A DNA stretch of 64,000 bases from Rosa chinensis (GCF_002994745.2 NC_037094.1:67270319-67334318), one strand, 5' to 3'. Positions 44,188-56,986 are shown, numbered from the stretch's first letter. Numbers and translations: made by a program. Notes: generated from the sequence alone by a model not told the origin.

Positions 44188-46626
44188 TGACAGGACCCGA
44201 CCCGGATTTCACCCTGAAATTCGAGCTGGCCCTGCGGGGCCCACCTTAGAGGTAACTCTACTGAGAATTTGCCTAGTCACCCCTAAAATGGACTACCCAA
44301 AACATTAACTCACAATATATCAGAGCCAAACGAAGAAGTGCAGGAGCTATTCGTCAACTATGCCTCGAACCATCTACGCCAGACCTCAACTAATAATGCC
44401 TGCAAACTGGGCATTAGAAACCGAAAGGCCCAGGGGAAAGTAGACGAAAAACGTTAGCGTGAGTGGACAAAAATAAACAATTTTAAAAGGAAAAGGATTT
44501 CATACTTTCCCACATTTATTTCATTAAAAAACCGATGCATGCAACAATTAGAAAACACAATTAGCTTTAAAACCGAAGATTTCAAACGATAAGCCGACTA
44601 GCCTCGCTAGTCGCAACATTCAAAAAGATATATCATAAAACCGAAATCTCGTTTCTCAAGAAAATAAGATTAGCCTCGTTGTCTATAGTGAAAATCGGAC
44701 TAGCCCCGCTAGACAAGCAACGATAAGAAAAGATTGAAACTCCAATACTCAAGAAATAAGACCAGCCCCGCTGGTTAAACGGAAAAATCGGACTAGCCCC
44801 GCTAGTCAAGAAAATAATGAGTAGGGGAAGATGATAGCCATACGAGTGAGCCTCCCAGGCTCGGGTGATAGCCTCCCAGGCTAAAGTACTCCCATTACTC
44901 CCGTAATATACCCTTACGTCACTATGTGTAGCGATAGGGTACTGGGCTTTAGAATTACTGTCACAGAGACAGTAACCAGCGCCACAAAGGCAGAGGGCTT
45001 CGGTGATCCCATCACCTCGCCACAAAGGCGGAAGATCAATGCTAGCAATGATAATAGTCACCCAAAGTATGGCAACAGAAAATCCGAAAACCACAGTAAA
45101 TCCATAAATACATAAGGCTTCCCCAACTCTCGCAAAAGAATTTCCCATGACGTGTCCCACACGCCAAGAAAATCTCAAATTCAAAAATAAATAGGAGAGA
45201 AATAAGCATATTCCAATGATGTGACCCCGCACGCCATAACATCTTCAAATAAACAAATAACCAAATCCATTTCTGAAAATAACCATATGCTCGAAAAAAT
45301 AATACGATAAACAAATTATTATCTCGGAAACAAATAAATAAATGCATGCATCATTCTTTGAAAATAAAAGTCCACTCACAGTACTATTGGGCGACCACGC
45401 AAACGAGTTCCTTCATTTAACCGTAGCTCGCGGCATTGCCCTGTACACAATTATATTTCCGTAAATGGCAATCCAATCAAATAAATACGAACCTAAACGA
45501 AACCCGAAAATCCATATCTCCATTACTTCTCAAATTCCACCCAAATCTCTCCCACTACACCAATTCCTCAATTAATATATTCCACAATGAAAACAAGGGA
45601 AATCCGACGGCCGGATTTCCTACAATTCAATCACAAAACTCCGAACTTCGGAAATTCACAAACAATTCCAAACTCCTCCAAAATTCACCAAAAATCACAT
45701 ATTCAACCTCTTCAACATTTATATGATTTAATTGGGTTAAAACGGAATTAAAAACCTACCCTACTCGCCTCCACGCGCCACCAACAGTGGCAGCGCGTGG
45801 CCCCACTCGCCGGCGGCCACCACCTCCGATGGCCACCAAATTTTGGCAGCACCACCTACTCAACAGTCCAAGCATTTTTCACAACTACAACAAGTTCCAA
45901 TTTTACCTATAAGTGATCGAAATTGGCCGGTGAAGTTTTTCCAGAAAAACCCAAGAACCCTAGGATTAGAAATCGTCGATTCGACCTCCACACTGCAAAT
46001 CGTGGCTCAAGGCTAGGGGGAAAATGATCATTGGCAAAAACCGCACCTTCGACGCCGGTTTGGTGGCCGGATATGGCCGAATCGCAGGAAATCAACGAAA
46101 CTTCCGTTCGGCTACAGTAATATTCGTGGCTCAATTCCGAGCTCCTCCAGCCGAGCCACAGCAAAACACCACCACAGGCGTGACAAGGAGGAGAAGGCGA
46201 GCTTGCCGGTGCCCAGATTCCGTCATGGGTCGGCCGGAGAAGGGAGAAATCGGAGGAAGAAGAAACCGGACCGAAGAGGAAGAAAGGGTCGGGGGAGAGG
46301 AGAGAGAAAAGCCGGTAGGTTTCCAAAAATGGAAACTTACCATAGTAACTTCCTATATTTATATAAACTTACCGTAAACAGTAACTTTTACATTTTCGCT
46401 TATAACTTTCGCATACGAATTCCGATTTTTACGTACCACATATGCACGCGCTCAGTTTAATGTCCTCTACAACTTCCATGAAGAAAATTTTCTCAAATTT
46501 TGACCCGAACAAAAAGTCAACTTTTAGGGCCACTAAAAGTACTGAAACGACAGTAAAAGTTAAAGGAAAAGTCGCTTACAGTCCAAATGACTAGTAAATC
46601 GGTAATTTCAGGTTCGGGACGTTACA
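44188..46626 (-). mobile_element. Solo LTR (2.4 kb) inserted in copia RT
   Basis: CTCAT flanks both ends (44183-44187 and 46627-46631). On the minus strand the segment starts TGTAACGTCCCGAACCTGAA and ends GGTCGGGTCCTGTCA. A TATA-like TTTATATAAATA lies near 46355-46366 on the minus strand. Length and terminal style suggest a long-LTR gypsy chromovirus (Del/Tekay-like), which is inference. No internal domain is left. Open frames at 45042-45347, 45907-46377 and nearby are on both strands and look incidental. Short palindromes cluster at 44596-44890. Confidence 0.8.
44596..44890. repeat. Cluster of short palindromes in the solo LTR
   Basis: Five copies of a palindrome-like unit of the form GACTAGCCCCGCTAGTC (44596, 44668, 44698, 44760, 44791) are followed by two AGCCTCCCAGGCT units near 44848-44884. 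Differences between copies tend to be matched in both arms (GACTAG...CTAGTC versus GACCAG...CTGGTT). Confidence 0.7.
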
Positions 46627-46627
46627 C

Positions 46628-48905
46628 TCATGGATTTGGAGAATCTCCCAAACAAGCTCTTGGAGACTGCTTCAAACCATAAAGAGACTTCTTCAACTTA
46701 CAAACCTTGCCAGTATCATAAGGCAAATTTTTAACTCCTGGCGGCATGTCCATATACACTTCTTCCTCCAAGTTACCATTGAGGAATGCATTCTTCACAT
46801 CAAACTGATGTAGAGGCCAATCTTTAGTTGCTGCAAGTGAAATCAAGATTCGAACAGTATTGATCTTTGCTACAGGGGCAAACTTCTCTTCATAATCAAT
46901 TCCATAGCGCTGAGTGTAACCTTTTTCAACAAATCTGGCTTTGTACCTGTCAATGCTCCCATCAGCTTTAAGTTTTACTGTAAACACCCATCGGCATCCA
47001 ACTGTCTTATTTCCAGCAGGCATAGTCACAATATCCCAAGTCAAGTTTTTCTGCAAAGCCTCTAGTTCTTCATTCATCGCTTGAGTCCACTTAGGATCCG
47101 CCAAAGCATCCTGTACATTACTAGGAATAGATACAGTGGATAATTGATCAACAACAAGTGCATGTGACCCAGACAACCTATGGTTAGACATGTAATTAGC
47201 TATAGGATACTTACCTTTGGTTTTGATGTCTGGTTCATATTGTTTCTTAGGAATACCCTTGGTAGCCCTCTGTGATTTCCTAGACCCAATAATACCTACC
47301 CCAAATGATTCGTTTGAAATTAAAGGTACCTGAGAAGGAACACTCGCAGTGGATTCTTCAGTTGACGATGTAGAGAGGCGGAAGAACTCTGATAGATGAG
47401 GGCTCTGAATATTCTTTTCATTGGGTGCATCACAACTGAGCTGATCAATGAATAATTCGTTAGGTTGTGATGTTCCATATTTTTCAGGATGCATTAATGC
47501 ATCACCGTCACCCTCAAGTTGCTTATCAGTCTCCTGGCGCGTAGGGTCTCTGTTTGACAAGTCAAGGTCACTTTGGGGCTACACATGGTGGCGTGCTACA
47601 TCTGTCATCTTCAGTTTGTCAGGTTGACAGCTAGAGCCGAATTGTTGGCTAGAGCCTAATTGTTGGCTAGGAGAGTCACAAAACTGCCCATTTGAGGGCC
47701 CCACGAGTCCACCCACTTGTCCACCTTCCATCAGTCCACCATCTTCAAGTGTGGAGGGCCCCACGGTTAGCTCACCATCTCCCAACAGTCCACCATCTGG
47801 TCCAGTGCCCAATTTTCCCAATTTTCTAGATTCTTTTCGTTTCCTGCTTTTTCTACTGCCCCACCGTCGTTTTCAACTGATATTGGAGAGGTCCCAACTC
47901 GAAATCTCGACTCTAAAGTTTCTAATTCTTCAAATTCTTCAAATGCAAATAAATCTAGAGGATTTCCTTCACAATTTCTCTGCCCCTAAAGGGAAGACTC
48001 GGAAACTCCCCCTGAGTAATAAGGCTCAAATTCGCGAAATGCAACATCAAGAGAAACATACATAGTGCCAGTAAGAGGATCATAATATCGATAACCCTTT
48101 TTGAATTCCGCATAACCAATAAATATACACTTACGAGCACGTGGATCAAGCTTGCTGCGTTGAGGCTTGAGAATATGAACATAGGCTACGCATCCAAACA
48201 CGCGAGGTTCAAGGTTTGGTAGCGACCGAAGTGACAGAAGTTTCTGAAGTTTCTACTGAGGATTTTGAAATTCAATTACCCGAGAAGGAGTTCGATTAAT
48301 GAGGTAGGCCGCGGACTTCACAGCTTATCCCCAATATTCACGAGGTACATGCATGCCAAACAAAGAGGCACGGACAACTTCAAGTAACTGTCGATTCTTC
48401 CTTTCTACCAATCCATTCTGTTGAGGAGTATATTAGTTAGAAGTCTGATGTCAAATTCCATGAGATTGCATATACCCCTGCATAGGACCATTAACTTATT
48501 CACCACCATTGTCAGATTGGAAAATTCGAATAAACTGTTGATACTGTGTAGACACCATTTTATGAAAATCTTGGAACATGGAATACACATCACTCTTGTT
48601 CTTTAATAGAGATACCCAAGTCATACGAGTACAATCATCAATAAAAGTCACATAATACCGAGCTCCAGAGAGAGAAGGGATCTTGGCAAGACCCTAGACA
48701 TCCGAATGAATCTTCATAAATCGAATGGGACTTTTATTAAGACTGGGTGAATACGAAATTCTATGACTTTTAGCCAATTCACATAGATCACAATGGAAAT
48801 CTGAATCACTAACAACCGAAAACAAATGAGGTTGTAGTTTCTTAAGATAACTAAAAGATAGATGACCCAAACGACGATGCCATAGCCACACTGTTTCCTT
48901 AGCAA
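46628..48905 (-). pseudogene. copia integrase and N-terminal RT half
   Basis: The zinc domain LWHRRLGHLSFSYLKKLQPH and HCDLCELAKSHRISY is intact at 48891-48694. The integrase core (48700-48200) is heavily broken, with stops at several positions. The C-terminal part, with [20 protein letters not shown], remains at 48201-47986. A Gly/Pro-rich linker (47821-47579) precedes RT (47560-46628): [20 protein letters not shown] and [20 protein letters not shown], ending [14 protein letters not shown] where the solo LTR interrupts. Confidence 0.85.
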
Positions 48906-48942
48906 TCTCTACTTCATTGACCTAATTCACTTGTCCTAACAA

Positions 48943-50201
48943 TTATTGTTCTCCACTCTCTGTCAGATCCAAGTAGTAGAGCTTCCTCCTTCTAACACCA
49001 TAACCAAGAATCCGCCGATTCAGAATGTCCTGAAACACACAGAAAGAGGGATAAAAGGTCACAATACATGCTAGTGCTAGAATAATTTGGCCAACAGATA
49101 GGAGATTATATGCCAATGAAGGAACAACCAACACAAATCAAGGGTTAATGTATTCGATAGGACAACAGAACCTTCTCCGGTAACCGGAGTTGGAGTACCA
49201 TCAGCATTAGAGACAATATTTTGAGAGGAGGGTTTCAACTTATCTAAGAGACTAGGATCATTAGTCATATGGTCAGATGCACCTGTATCAATTATCGAAG
49301 AACTATTCATAGATACCTTGCCCTTCATACCTGACTGTGCTACATTAGCGGAGGCACTAGATGGTTGCGTTTCCTCTGTAGTAGCCACAGCGGCTTTTCC
49401 AAGGTTCTTTCGCGGTTTCTTGGTGAAATCCCACCAAGCAGGGTAACCAATCACTTCATAACACCATTGCTTGCTATGACCCAAATCTCCACAAACCGGA
49501 CACTTTATATTCGTATATGGATTTGTTTTACCCTGAGGGTGACGTTGTGAGGGAGTTGAGAAACCTGAGGAGGACCTCTGTTTGCGTTGGATAGCCTTGG
49601 CAGAGGATTCAGAGGCGTGTCCCATTGCCTGCCTCTCAAAATGCACTTTTCGAACATATGCATAGCTTTGCTTCAAGTCGAATTTCGGGTCTTTGCGCTG
49701 AATCTTACCACAGACTTGATCATACTCTGAATCGAGTCCACTAAGAAACATGTGAACTCGCATTCGTGCCATGACAGCGGTTTCTTGAACAACTGCAGCC
49801 ACTGTATTATTCTAAGAGGCCATACGCTGATTAATTTCCTAAAACATTCCCACCAATTCATTGTAGTAGGTAGGAAGAGTCCGGCCATTATCTTTTGCTC
49901 CAAAGCACTTCTTGTTTAATTCAAAAATCTTGGTTTCATCAGAATCATCATAAAAGGTCTTCTCAACAGCTTCCCACACATCTTTGGCTGTTGGGAGTCG
50001 GATATACCAATTCATGAGTGATGGCTCCATAGAGTCAATTAGCCAACTCTTCACTTTTTCATTCTCTGTGGTCCAAACTTCAAATTCAGCAGAATCTATA
50101 TTCGCTGCAGCTCTAGCTCCAGTGAGGTAGCCAACCTTTCCTCGTACTCCAATCCTCATCTTCATAAGAGGTGCCCATATGGTGTAGTTGGATTCATTCA
50201 A
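48943..50201 (-). pseudogene. copia gag, protease and GAG-pre-integrase
   Basis: Gag starts with NYTIWAPLMKMRIGVRGKVG (50190 onward) and includes AKDVWEAVEKTFYDDSDETK. A frame break near 49839 leads to MARMRVHMFLSGLDSEYDQV and a CCHC zinc knuckle CPVCGDLGHSKQWC near 49470-49511. The protease motif DTGASDHMT lies near 49270. Another frame break near 49130 leads to the pre-integrase domain VPSLAYNLLSVGQIILALAC. The family role is capsid, protease and integrase N-terminus of the polyprotein. Confidence 0.85.
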
Positions 50202-50676
50202 AGTAACGCCTGTTGGAAACGCTAAGTTATCTTAAGCAGTGGTATGATAATGGTTGATAATTGGAGCCAGGTTGTGGAGTGCAAGGGTGGCAGCGTCGTC
50301 CTCCATTTAGTAGAAGTAGGGGCCTGTACGGGATCAAGGAAAAAGTACTGTAGCGGTGCAGCAGGGCTTGTCGGCTACAGCAGGCGTCTCGGCTAGGTGT
50401 AGCAGAGCTTGTCGGCTAGCAGGGTTTGTAGGCTTGGCAGCTCAGCCTAAACAATTATGCAAAGATGTGGTAGCATAACCTGTCCCCACGTGGCGTTGCT
50501 ATGCTGATGTGACGTTGCCATGCTGATTTGATGCTGCTATGCTGTTCAAAGTTGGTTGTGACAATATTGAAACAGTCTTGTGATGGTGGAAAAATAAATT
50601 TGATAGGGTGGTTCGTGAAGTTATTCGAGATTCAGGTTTCGGGTTTTAGAGGAACACAGTGCAAGAATTGAGCTGT

Positions 50677-50687
50677 CTCTGATACCA
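50677..50687 (-). other. Primer-binding site, initiator tRNA-Met type
   Basis: TGGTATCAGAG on the minus strand, complementary to the 3' end of plant initiator tRNA-Met, directly adjoins the 5' LTR. It primes minus-strand cDNA synthesis. Confidence 0.85.
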
Positions 50688-50861
50688 AGTAGAAAATAAG
50701 AATTCAATGTGTTTGGAATGCTTCAATATTATTCACCTCCAAAAAATAGGGTTTATAAAGTGATACAAGAATAATCCTAACAAGAAACGATCACCTACAA
50801 TTATTCAGAGAGACGAAATCTATATGTATAAGAAAAGTAAATATTTACATAATATTATACA
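50688..50861 (-). repeat. 5' LTR of copia copy 2
   Basis: On the minus strand it starts TGTATAATATTATG and ends TTATTTTCTACT, immediately followed by the primer-binding site. Confidence 0.9.
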
Positions 50862-50866
50862 GCATC

Positions 50867-51700
50867 ATATTCAAATAGCAAGCTCCTTCCCTGATGCTAG
50901 TAATCGAGTCGCTCAGAACTGCTGCAAATCCCTCTTCAACATGCTAACAAATGCGCCCCATTTATCTGCTGTGTCGAGTTAAAGATGGCAGCCAAACCAG
51001 AAAATACGTACATATTCAAGATGCAGAACAAGTACACTATGTATTCATCCTTAAAACCACAATAAGAGCAAACCTTCTGTACAGCCACATTCCTCTTCAA
51101 GAAAGAAAGTGTTTGACTGCCACAAAGTTTTTGCAACACCTCCACCTGAAATACTGTAGTTTATGTGGCACATGAGCTTGCCATACTTTTAGTATTTTTT
51201 CCATTAGATTTTCCAGCCTCTTCCTTTTCCTCCCTAACAACCCATTGTAGGAAATCTGCTTTGTGAAGTGCAAGAGCAAGCAGTCTGGAAAGCAGACCTA
51301 GTTGGCAGTTGGAGCATTGAACAATCATTGTATTAACTACTCATCTAATTCCATAACTGGGACAAGGGATCAGTCAGGCATGTAAGGTCAGCAAACATGT
51401 ATCCAGGTGTCATTCTTGCTTCTAGTCTCCGCATTCCCAACCCCTTAATGTAAGGTCAGCAAACAACATCTTCCTCACTCTGCAATATGCTACACATTCC
51501 CCACAATGATCTGGTAGCAAGCCATGCATCATGGAAAGCAAAAGAAAGACATTTTGGTTGTAAGAGTAAGAGTTTAAACAATATATTATCCTTTTTTTTT
51601 TTTCTTTTAAAACAATCTCCACCCAATTTTTGCAAGCATAGGAGATCTTGAAAACCAATACCTTCCCATTTATGGTTTGTTAAGGTGAAGCCAAGCACCT
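50867..51700 (-). pseudogene. LINE-type non-LTR element remnant (zf-RVT region)
   Basis: The minus-strand order is NHKWEGIGFQDLLCLQKLGG (like the GG-x-GF-x-DL segment after plant LINE reverse transcriptase), then KVWQAHVPHKLQYFRWRCCK and, in another frame, VAVQKVCSYCGFKDEYIVYL. The W-x-x-x-VP-K-x-x-F-x-WR and C-x-x-C pattern is that of the zf-RVT domain found after the RT of plant LINEs. It has many stops and frame breaks. Copia copy 2 inserted just 3' of it. A separate host gene of the RNase H-like family is less likely. Confidence 0.55.
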
Positions 51701-52783
51701 AAGTGCATTCTTTGTTTCCCATTGCATCAGCCCACCAAACTGAAGAAATTATTTGAAACCTAGCATATGCCATTGGGAGGACAAAGTAAGCCATAGCATA
51801 TGTTGGTAAGGTAAGCACAACCATTATTAATAAAAGGTAAATTTCTGCTTGAGAAAGAAAATCTTCTCCTGCTTGAGAAAGAAAATTTTCTGCCTGCCAA
51901 TTTACCTGTGGAACATCTTATTTAGATAGCAGAAATCCTTTATAGGAAGATCAATACATTATTAATAAAAGGTAAATGACCCATTCATTTCTCAATGCTG
52001 TACTTAACTTGAACAACTTCCAACTTCATGACAGATTTTTTTTTTCTTTTAAAATATCATAAAATAAGGTTAAAAACCAAGAAAGAGTAATTAATTTACA
52101 AAGAATTATCTCCAAACATTTTTCTTTGATTAAAGAAAAAACCAATCACCAAAACCAATGAAATGAAGATTGTACTAACTATAGTAACGGTGACCTGTAT
52201 TGTTCATATCTCTCATAGTAAATTTGCAGAAATCACCAAATAACTATATTTTTATTTATTTATTTATTTTATCCCCACCTCTACCCACTCAACCTCGCCC
52301 CACCCATCCTTGATGCCAATGAGATTTGAACCTATAATTCGACAGTGTTAGAATAAATAACTTTACTGTCATAATCTTTATCTTTATATCCTCATTGCCT
52401 TAGGTTTCATCGACAGTAATAATTTCTTTTCTTAAAAAAAAAGTTGATTTACTAAATTAACAATCAGTTCACAGTTTTTTGACATGTTATTAGAAACATT
52501 TACAGCCATAACTGAACAATTAATATTGTTATATTCGAAACCATCTGCATAATGTTTTTCCACTTCATATATAGTTAAGGGAACTTAATTAGCTTACGCT
52601 CAGAAATGCCAGTTCAAACAAGTCAAGTTCAGTTTTTCATACCTTTTTCTTTTGTCTTTTGTTTTTCGCTAATAGCTGTTGCCTCATCATCAGATGTCTG
52701 CATCAGTTTCCTCGCAGCTTTTGGATTGAGCTTTAATGCAGTAATAAAGAGCTTTAAGCTGCTATATCCGTTTCAGCTTTATT
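51701..52783. other. 3' flank of the TNL gene, no further gene
   Basis: AT-rich with short T runs and ATTT repeats. It contains the TNL 3' untranslated region on the minus strand; an AATAAA-like signal begins one base after the stop codon at 52784. The plus-strand frame at 52606-52875 overlaps the TNL end and has no support. Confidence 0.45.
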
Positions 52784-53414
52784 TCACTCATAATTCATCT
52801 GTACTCCACTACTGGAATGAAATGAGTAATGGCTTGGTCCTGCCACATTATCAGCAAGTCCTCTTTCGGATGTGATTTCTCCCTCATCATCTTTGTCACG
52901 ACGAAAATACGCATATGGGAGAGATTCACACGCATGCGGCTGAATTTCGATAGATCCGTCCAAGACAAGATTGACCCCTATTTTCTTCACTTGGAAGCAA
53001 GAATTAATCGCTACACAAACCTCTACGAAGTCTCCACCTTCCAAATTAAACATTCTGTTTGACAAACGTCCCTGCCAAATAACTCCACTGGAAATAATGT
53101 CCTTGGGTTTCGATGGTTGGATGAAAAAACTAGTGAGCTTGGTATGATTTATAACATATATGGAAATATAATTGAAAGATTGACTGTTTGAAAAACAAGA
53201 ATAAGTGATGCACACGGTCAATGCTTTTAGGTCACAGCCAACATTTTGAGGCACTTGAAAAGAGACTCGGCCACCATCATTGACATATGTGAACCACTCA
53301 GGAATGTCATTTCCTGGGAGATAAATGCCATGATAGTTGCTAGCATAACTCCAACCCTGCACCATGTGGAGCAAAAATTTGCATAAGCAATTTATGCTTT
53401 TGAGTGCCATAATG

Positions 53415-53454
<40 letters not shown>

Positions 53455-56400
53455 AGTAGTATGCTCTCCCGAACAGTTTCACTGATATTTGTGCACCCTT
53501 GCATTTCAATATGTAGCATGGTCTTGGATGACTTATCCAAGCCGGGAATCTCAATTAGTTTGGAAGAATGTCTGAGATTCAACCAACACAATCTCGACAT
53601 TTCTGAAAAATCTGGCATTCTTTCCAGTGCAGTGCAACCATCTGCTTTCAGCACAGCCAAATTTATTGGTAATTCTGGCATTGCATAGAGACTTTTGCAA
53701 TTATCCAAATTTAGAGTCTCTAGCTCGGAAAGTCCACTGAGGCTGGGAAGGCTACGAAAACTATTGCAACTTAGATCCAAATAATCTAGAGATGGTAGAC
53801 TCCAAAGATTCGTAGCTTCAATTGCTGCTTCAGTTAAATTGCAACTATCCAATGTGAGATATTGAAGCTTGCAAAGACCACCGAGACATGGAAGGCTACC
53901 AAAACAGTTTCCTCCAAGATCCAATTCTTCCAAAGAAGATAGACTCCCAATATCCTTAGGCATTGAACTGTCTGTTAAATTGCAGTCTCTAACATACAAC
54001 TCTTTTAAAGCGTATAAACCTGATAAGGATGGAGGAAATTTAACACATCTTCTTGGCAACAGATGAGACCAGAAGCTAGTCACAAACCATTTAGATGGTG
54101 GTTGGTTCAGGCCACATAGATGTAAATATTCAAGGTTTTTCAACTGTGTTATGGAAGATGGTATTTCTCTTATGGCTGTGTCCTCTGCTAGCAGAGTTCT
54201 CAAGGATACCATCTCACCTAAGTCCTTAGTCAACTTTTCAAATTTTGCACAGCCAGAAAGAATAAGAGTTTCAATAGCTTTCAACTTGGAGAAAGTTACT
54301 GGGAGCTCCCTGAGCATCTTACAGTCTTGAAGATTTACCACAGCAAGTCCTTCAAGATCTCCAATGGACTGGTGAACCTCAGACAAACTCTTACAGCCTT
54401 TGAGTATCAATTTCTCGAGGTTCGGAAGTTTTGAAAAGTCTGGTGATTGTCTCAGGTAATGCGAATGACTGAGATTTAGAATCTTCAGCTTCTTAAGCAT
54501 CTGTTAGACAAAAAAAAGAAAATCCAAATGCAACTAGAAATACAGCAGAGATAAGAAACATGATGTAAACATGTACCAAGTATAATGAAATAATTATTAA
54601 TTTGTTTAAGGATATTGTACCCGAGATTCCATCCAAACTTGTACAAGTTTGCTATGTTTCAGGTCAATAGCAACTACATTTGATAGATTAAAGTCGTTCG
54701 GTAGGAACTTATGAGGGAACCCATGCCAGCACAGCCACCTTAACTTGTTAGAAAGATGCTCGTAGCCTCCACTGAGCTGCACGAATTTGAGTTGGAGCAA
54801 TCTTAATCTCTTCATATTTGCAAATGCTTGTGTACTGAAACTAGTCTTATCGGATCCTAGCAAACTTAGAGTGAGCCCTTGAATTTCTTCAGTTCCCTGT
54901 TAACCAAAGGCAGCAAGTATGAAAATAGTGGTGCATGTAAAAAGTAACCCACACAGATGAATCAGAGTTATGAATGCATGAACCAAAAGAGAGGTACAGA
55001 AGCTCTGATAAGAGTTTTGCAAATCAATGCAGTATGTAGATTCCAATTTTCCGCATTTGGGCCTTGCTTGGTGCCACTGAACCCAATTAAATGCAACTGC
55101 AGAACACTCAATGATATGGCAAATGAAACTACCCAACTAGATTACGTACATATCCAGGGAATACAATTATTAAATGTGATGTATATGACTCTGTTGTATT
55201 ACATGCATTTACAATAAAGTTCATTGGGAAAGTACTTACAGAATGTTCTGTCAATACATCTGTAACATCTTTAGGATGCCACAATCTACTACACTTTCCA
55301 GGGTCACCAGGGAATTTTGCACGAACAATTTCTCTGCCCATGTCTCGAAGCAAATCATGCATCATCAGCTTGTTCTTTTCACACACAGTTAAAAGGCGTC
55401 GCTCAAGGAGGACACTGATTCCTATTTCTGCAAAAAAACCACAACCATCCAATATTTGTCTGACATAGTTCTTGTCCTTTCCTATAAAGAAACAAGATAT
55501 ATCAAGAAATATATTCTTCTCTGTCTCATCATTTAGCCCGTCAAAGCTTACTCTGAGCTTTTCCTGAATTTGGCCATGAGGAATTGTCTTCCATTTCTCC
55601 AATGCACTTTTCCACTGGGCCATGCTTCTTCCAAACAGAAAAGATCCTAAAACTTCAAGAGCTAGTGGCAAGCCTCCATAGCAAGCAACTATACTACTAG
55701 AAAGTTCAGAATATTCTTTATCAGGACGACCATTTCTGAAGGCATGCCAACTAAAGAGTTCAAGAGCCTCTGTTTCATTCATTTCTGGAGCCGGATATAT
55801 TGAATCCACTCCAATTTGATTTAGCAAACGTTCATCTCGGGTTGTGATAACAAGTCTACTTCCTAAACCAAACCAGTCACTGTTTCCAGCCATTGCATAT
55901 TGCTGGTCCAGTTGATCTATATCATCAATTATGATAAGTACCCTTCTACATCGAAGTCTTTCTTTTATCAGATTGATCCCTCTATCAACACTACCAACCT
56001 TTATCTTGGTTGTTTTCAAGATATCACAAAGAAGCTGTTCTTGCAAACGAACAAGACCATTTGGTTGTTTTGTAGCTTCCCTAACGTTTGCCAGGAAACT
56101 ACTACCTTCAAAGCTACCACAAAATTTGTTATATACGGCTTTGGCAATAGTTGTTTTCCCTATTCCACCCATCCCCCAAATTCCAACCATACGAACATCA
56201 TCTAGTCCAGCACCTAAATGCTTACTCATATCTTTTACCCGAGAATCGATTCCAACCGGGTAGACAGCTTCAAATAGGTGTGTGTTGTTCAAGTGTCTAG
56301 TAATCTCCGCAACAATTTTGGTGATAAACTTTGCTTCATGCCTGGAAATTAAGTTAAGAAGCAGAACTAAGACTCAACATGCAAGTAGAAGATTCACAAT

Positions 56401-56986
56401 AAGTTACTACGCAAGAAGGGAAAATCAATATTGAAAAGACCAATAAAAGAAGCAATTATTACCCATCTGCAGTGTTACTCAGATCCCAGCCAGACAAATT
56501 TGCGGCTTCAGTAAGAGCAGCTCTCCACTTGAGTACCTTTTCCATATCCAACACCAAACGCTCTTCATGTTTCCGAAACGCCTCTGCGAAACTACCAGTT
56601 TGTCTTCTCACACTGGAAGGATCAACGTCAAAGAAAATAGGGAAAACCATCTGCCTCAGTGTTCTTCTGCACTCCATAATCTTCACCAACTCCTCCAGAC
56701 ACCAACTCGAATCCCCATACCTCTTCGAGAAGACAATCACAGCAATTCTCGACCCTTGGATTGCCCGCACCAGTTCGGCTGCTATGTCTTCCCCTCTTCT
56801 GAGTTCGTTGTCGTCAATGAAGGCGTTGACTCCAGCCTGTTTCAGTGCCGCGTAGAGGTGGCCGGTGAAGCTGTTACGTGTGTCTTTGCCTCTGAAGCTC
56901 AGGAACACGTCATACATCCAATGCTTTGATTTTGAAGAAGAAGACGAAGATGGAGACAAAGCTTCTTGGGCTTTTCTTTTAGCCAT
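52784..56986 (-). CDS. TIR-NBS-LRR (TNL) immune receptor, 1174 aa, five exons
   Basis: Exons on the minus strand: 56986-56463, 56341-55240, 54896-54621, 54500-53451, 53356-52784. All junctions have GT/AG and the frame stays open for 1174 codons. Exon 1 is the TIR domain (YDVFLSFRGKDTR near 25-37; SSWCLEEL with putative NADase Glu99). Exon 2 is NB-ARC: P-loop GMGGIGKTT (231-239), kinase-2 VLIIIDDID, RNBS-B GSRLVITTRDE, GLPLALEVLG and MHD at 502-504. Exons 3-4 are leucine-rich repeats (about 543-984). Exon 5 is a post-LRR C-JID domain (LPGNDIPEWFTYVNDGGRVS). TNLs are intracellular receptors that detect pathogen effectors and signal through TIR enzyme activity and EDS1. The start is the first Met, with a Lys/Ser-rich lead before TIR. 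All key residues are intact, so it looks functional; the recognised pathogen cannot be inferred. Confidence 0.93.
53418..53449. repeat. (GA)16 microsatellite in TNL intron 4
   Basis: On the coding (minus) strand this is a CT tract that begins inside the 5' splice site of intron 4 (CAG|GTCTCTCT). Intron 4 is only 94 bp. Confidence 0.9.

Larger units (their letters stand above)
42963..50861 (-). mobile_element. Full-length decayed Ty1/copia element (copy 2) with a solo LTR inside
   Basis: Both LTRs are 174 bp (42963-43136 and 50688-50861). GCATC flanks both ends (42958-42962 and 50862-50866). A primer-binding site (TGGTATCAGAG) adjoins the 5' LTR and a purine tract (TTGAGAGGGAG) adjoins the 3' LTR. 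Gag, protease, integrase, RT and RNase H are all recognisable in order on the minus strand. By eye the LTRs differ at about 12 of 174 positions, so the insertion is much older than the gypsy element at 57706. A 2439-bp solo LTR interrupts RT. Many stops and frame breaks make it inactive. Confidence 0.9.

Noticed and set aside
46024..46460. Overlapping open frames rich in Arg, Pro and Ser
   Set aside because: They occur on both strands of a GC-rich part of a solo LTR with no domain; a composition effect.
52300..52370. A possible SINE with a Pol III B box (GGTTCAAATCTC, minus strand)
   Set aside because: No A box, tail or flanking duplication could be found.
53340..54500. Treating the TNL as broken because the exon 4 frame ends in a stop
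   Set aside because: Splicing at 53451/53356 restores a continuous frame into a good C-JID domain, and all four introns have consistent phase.
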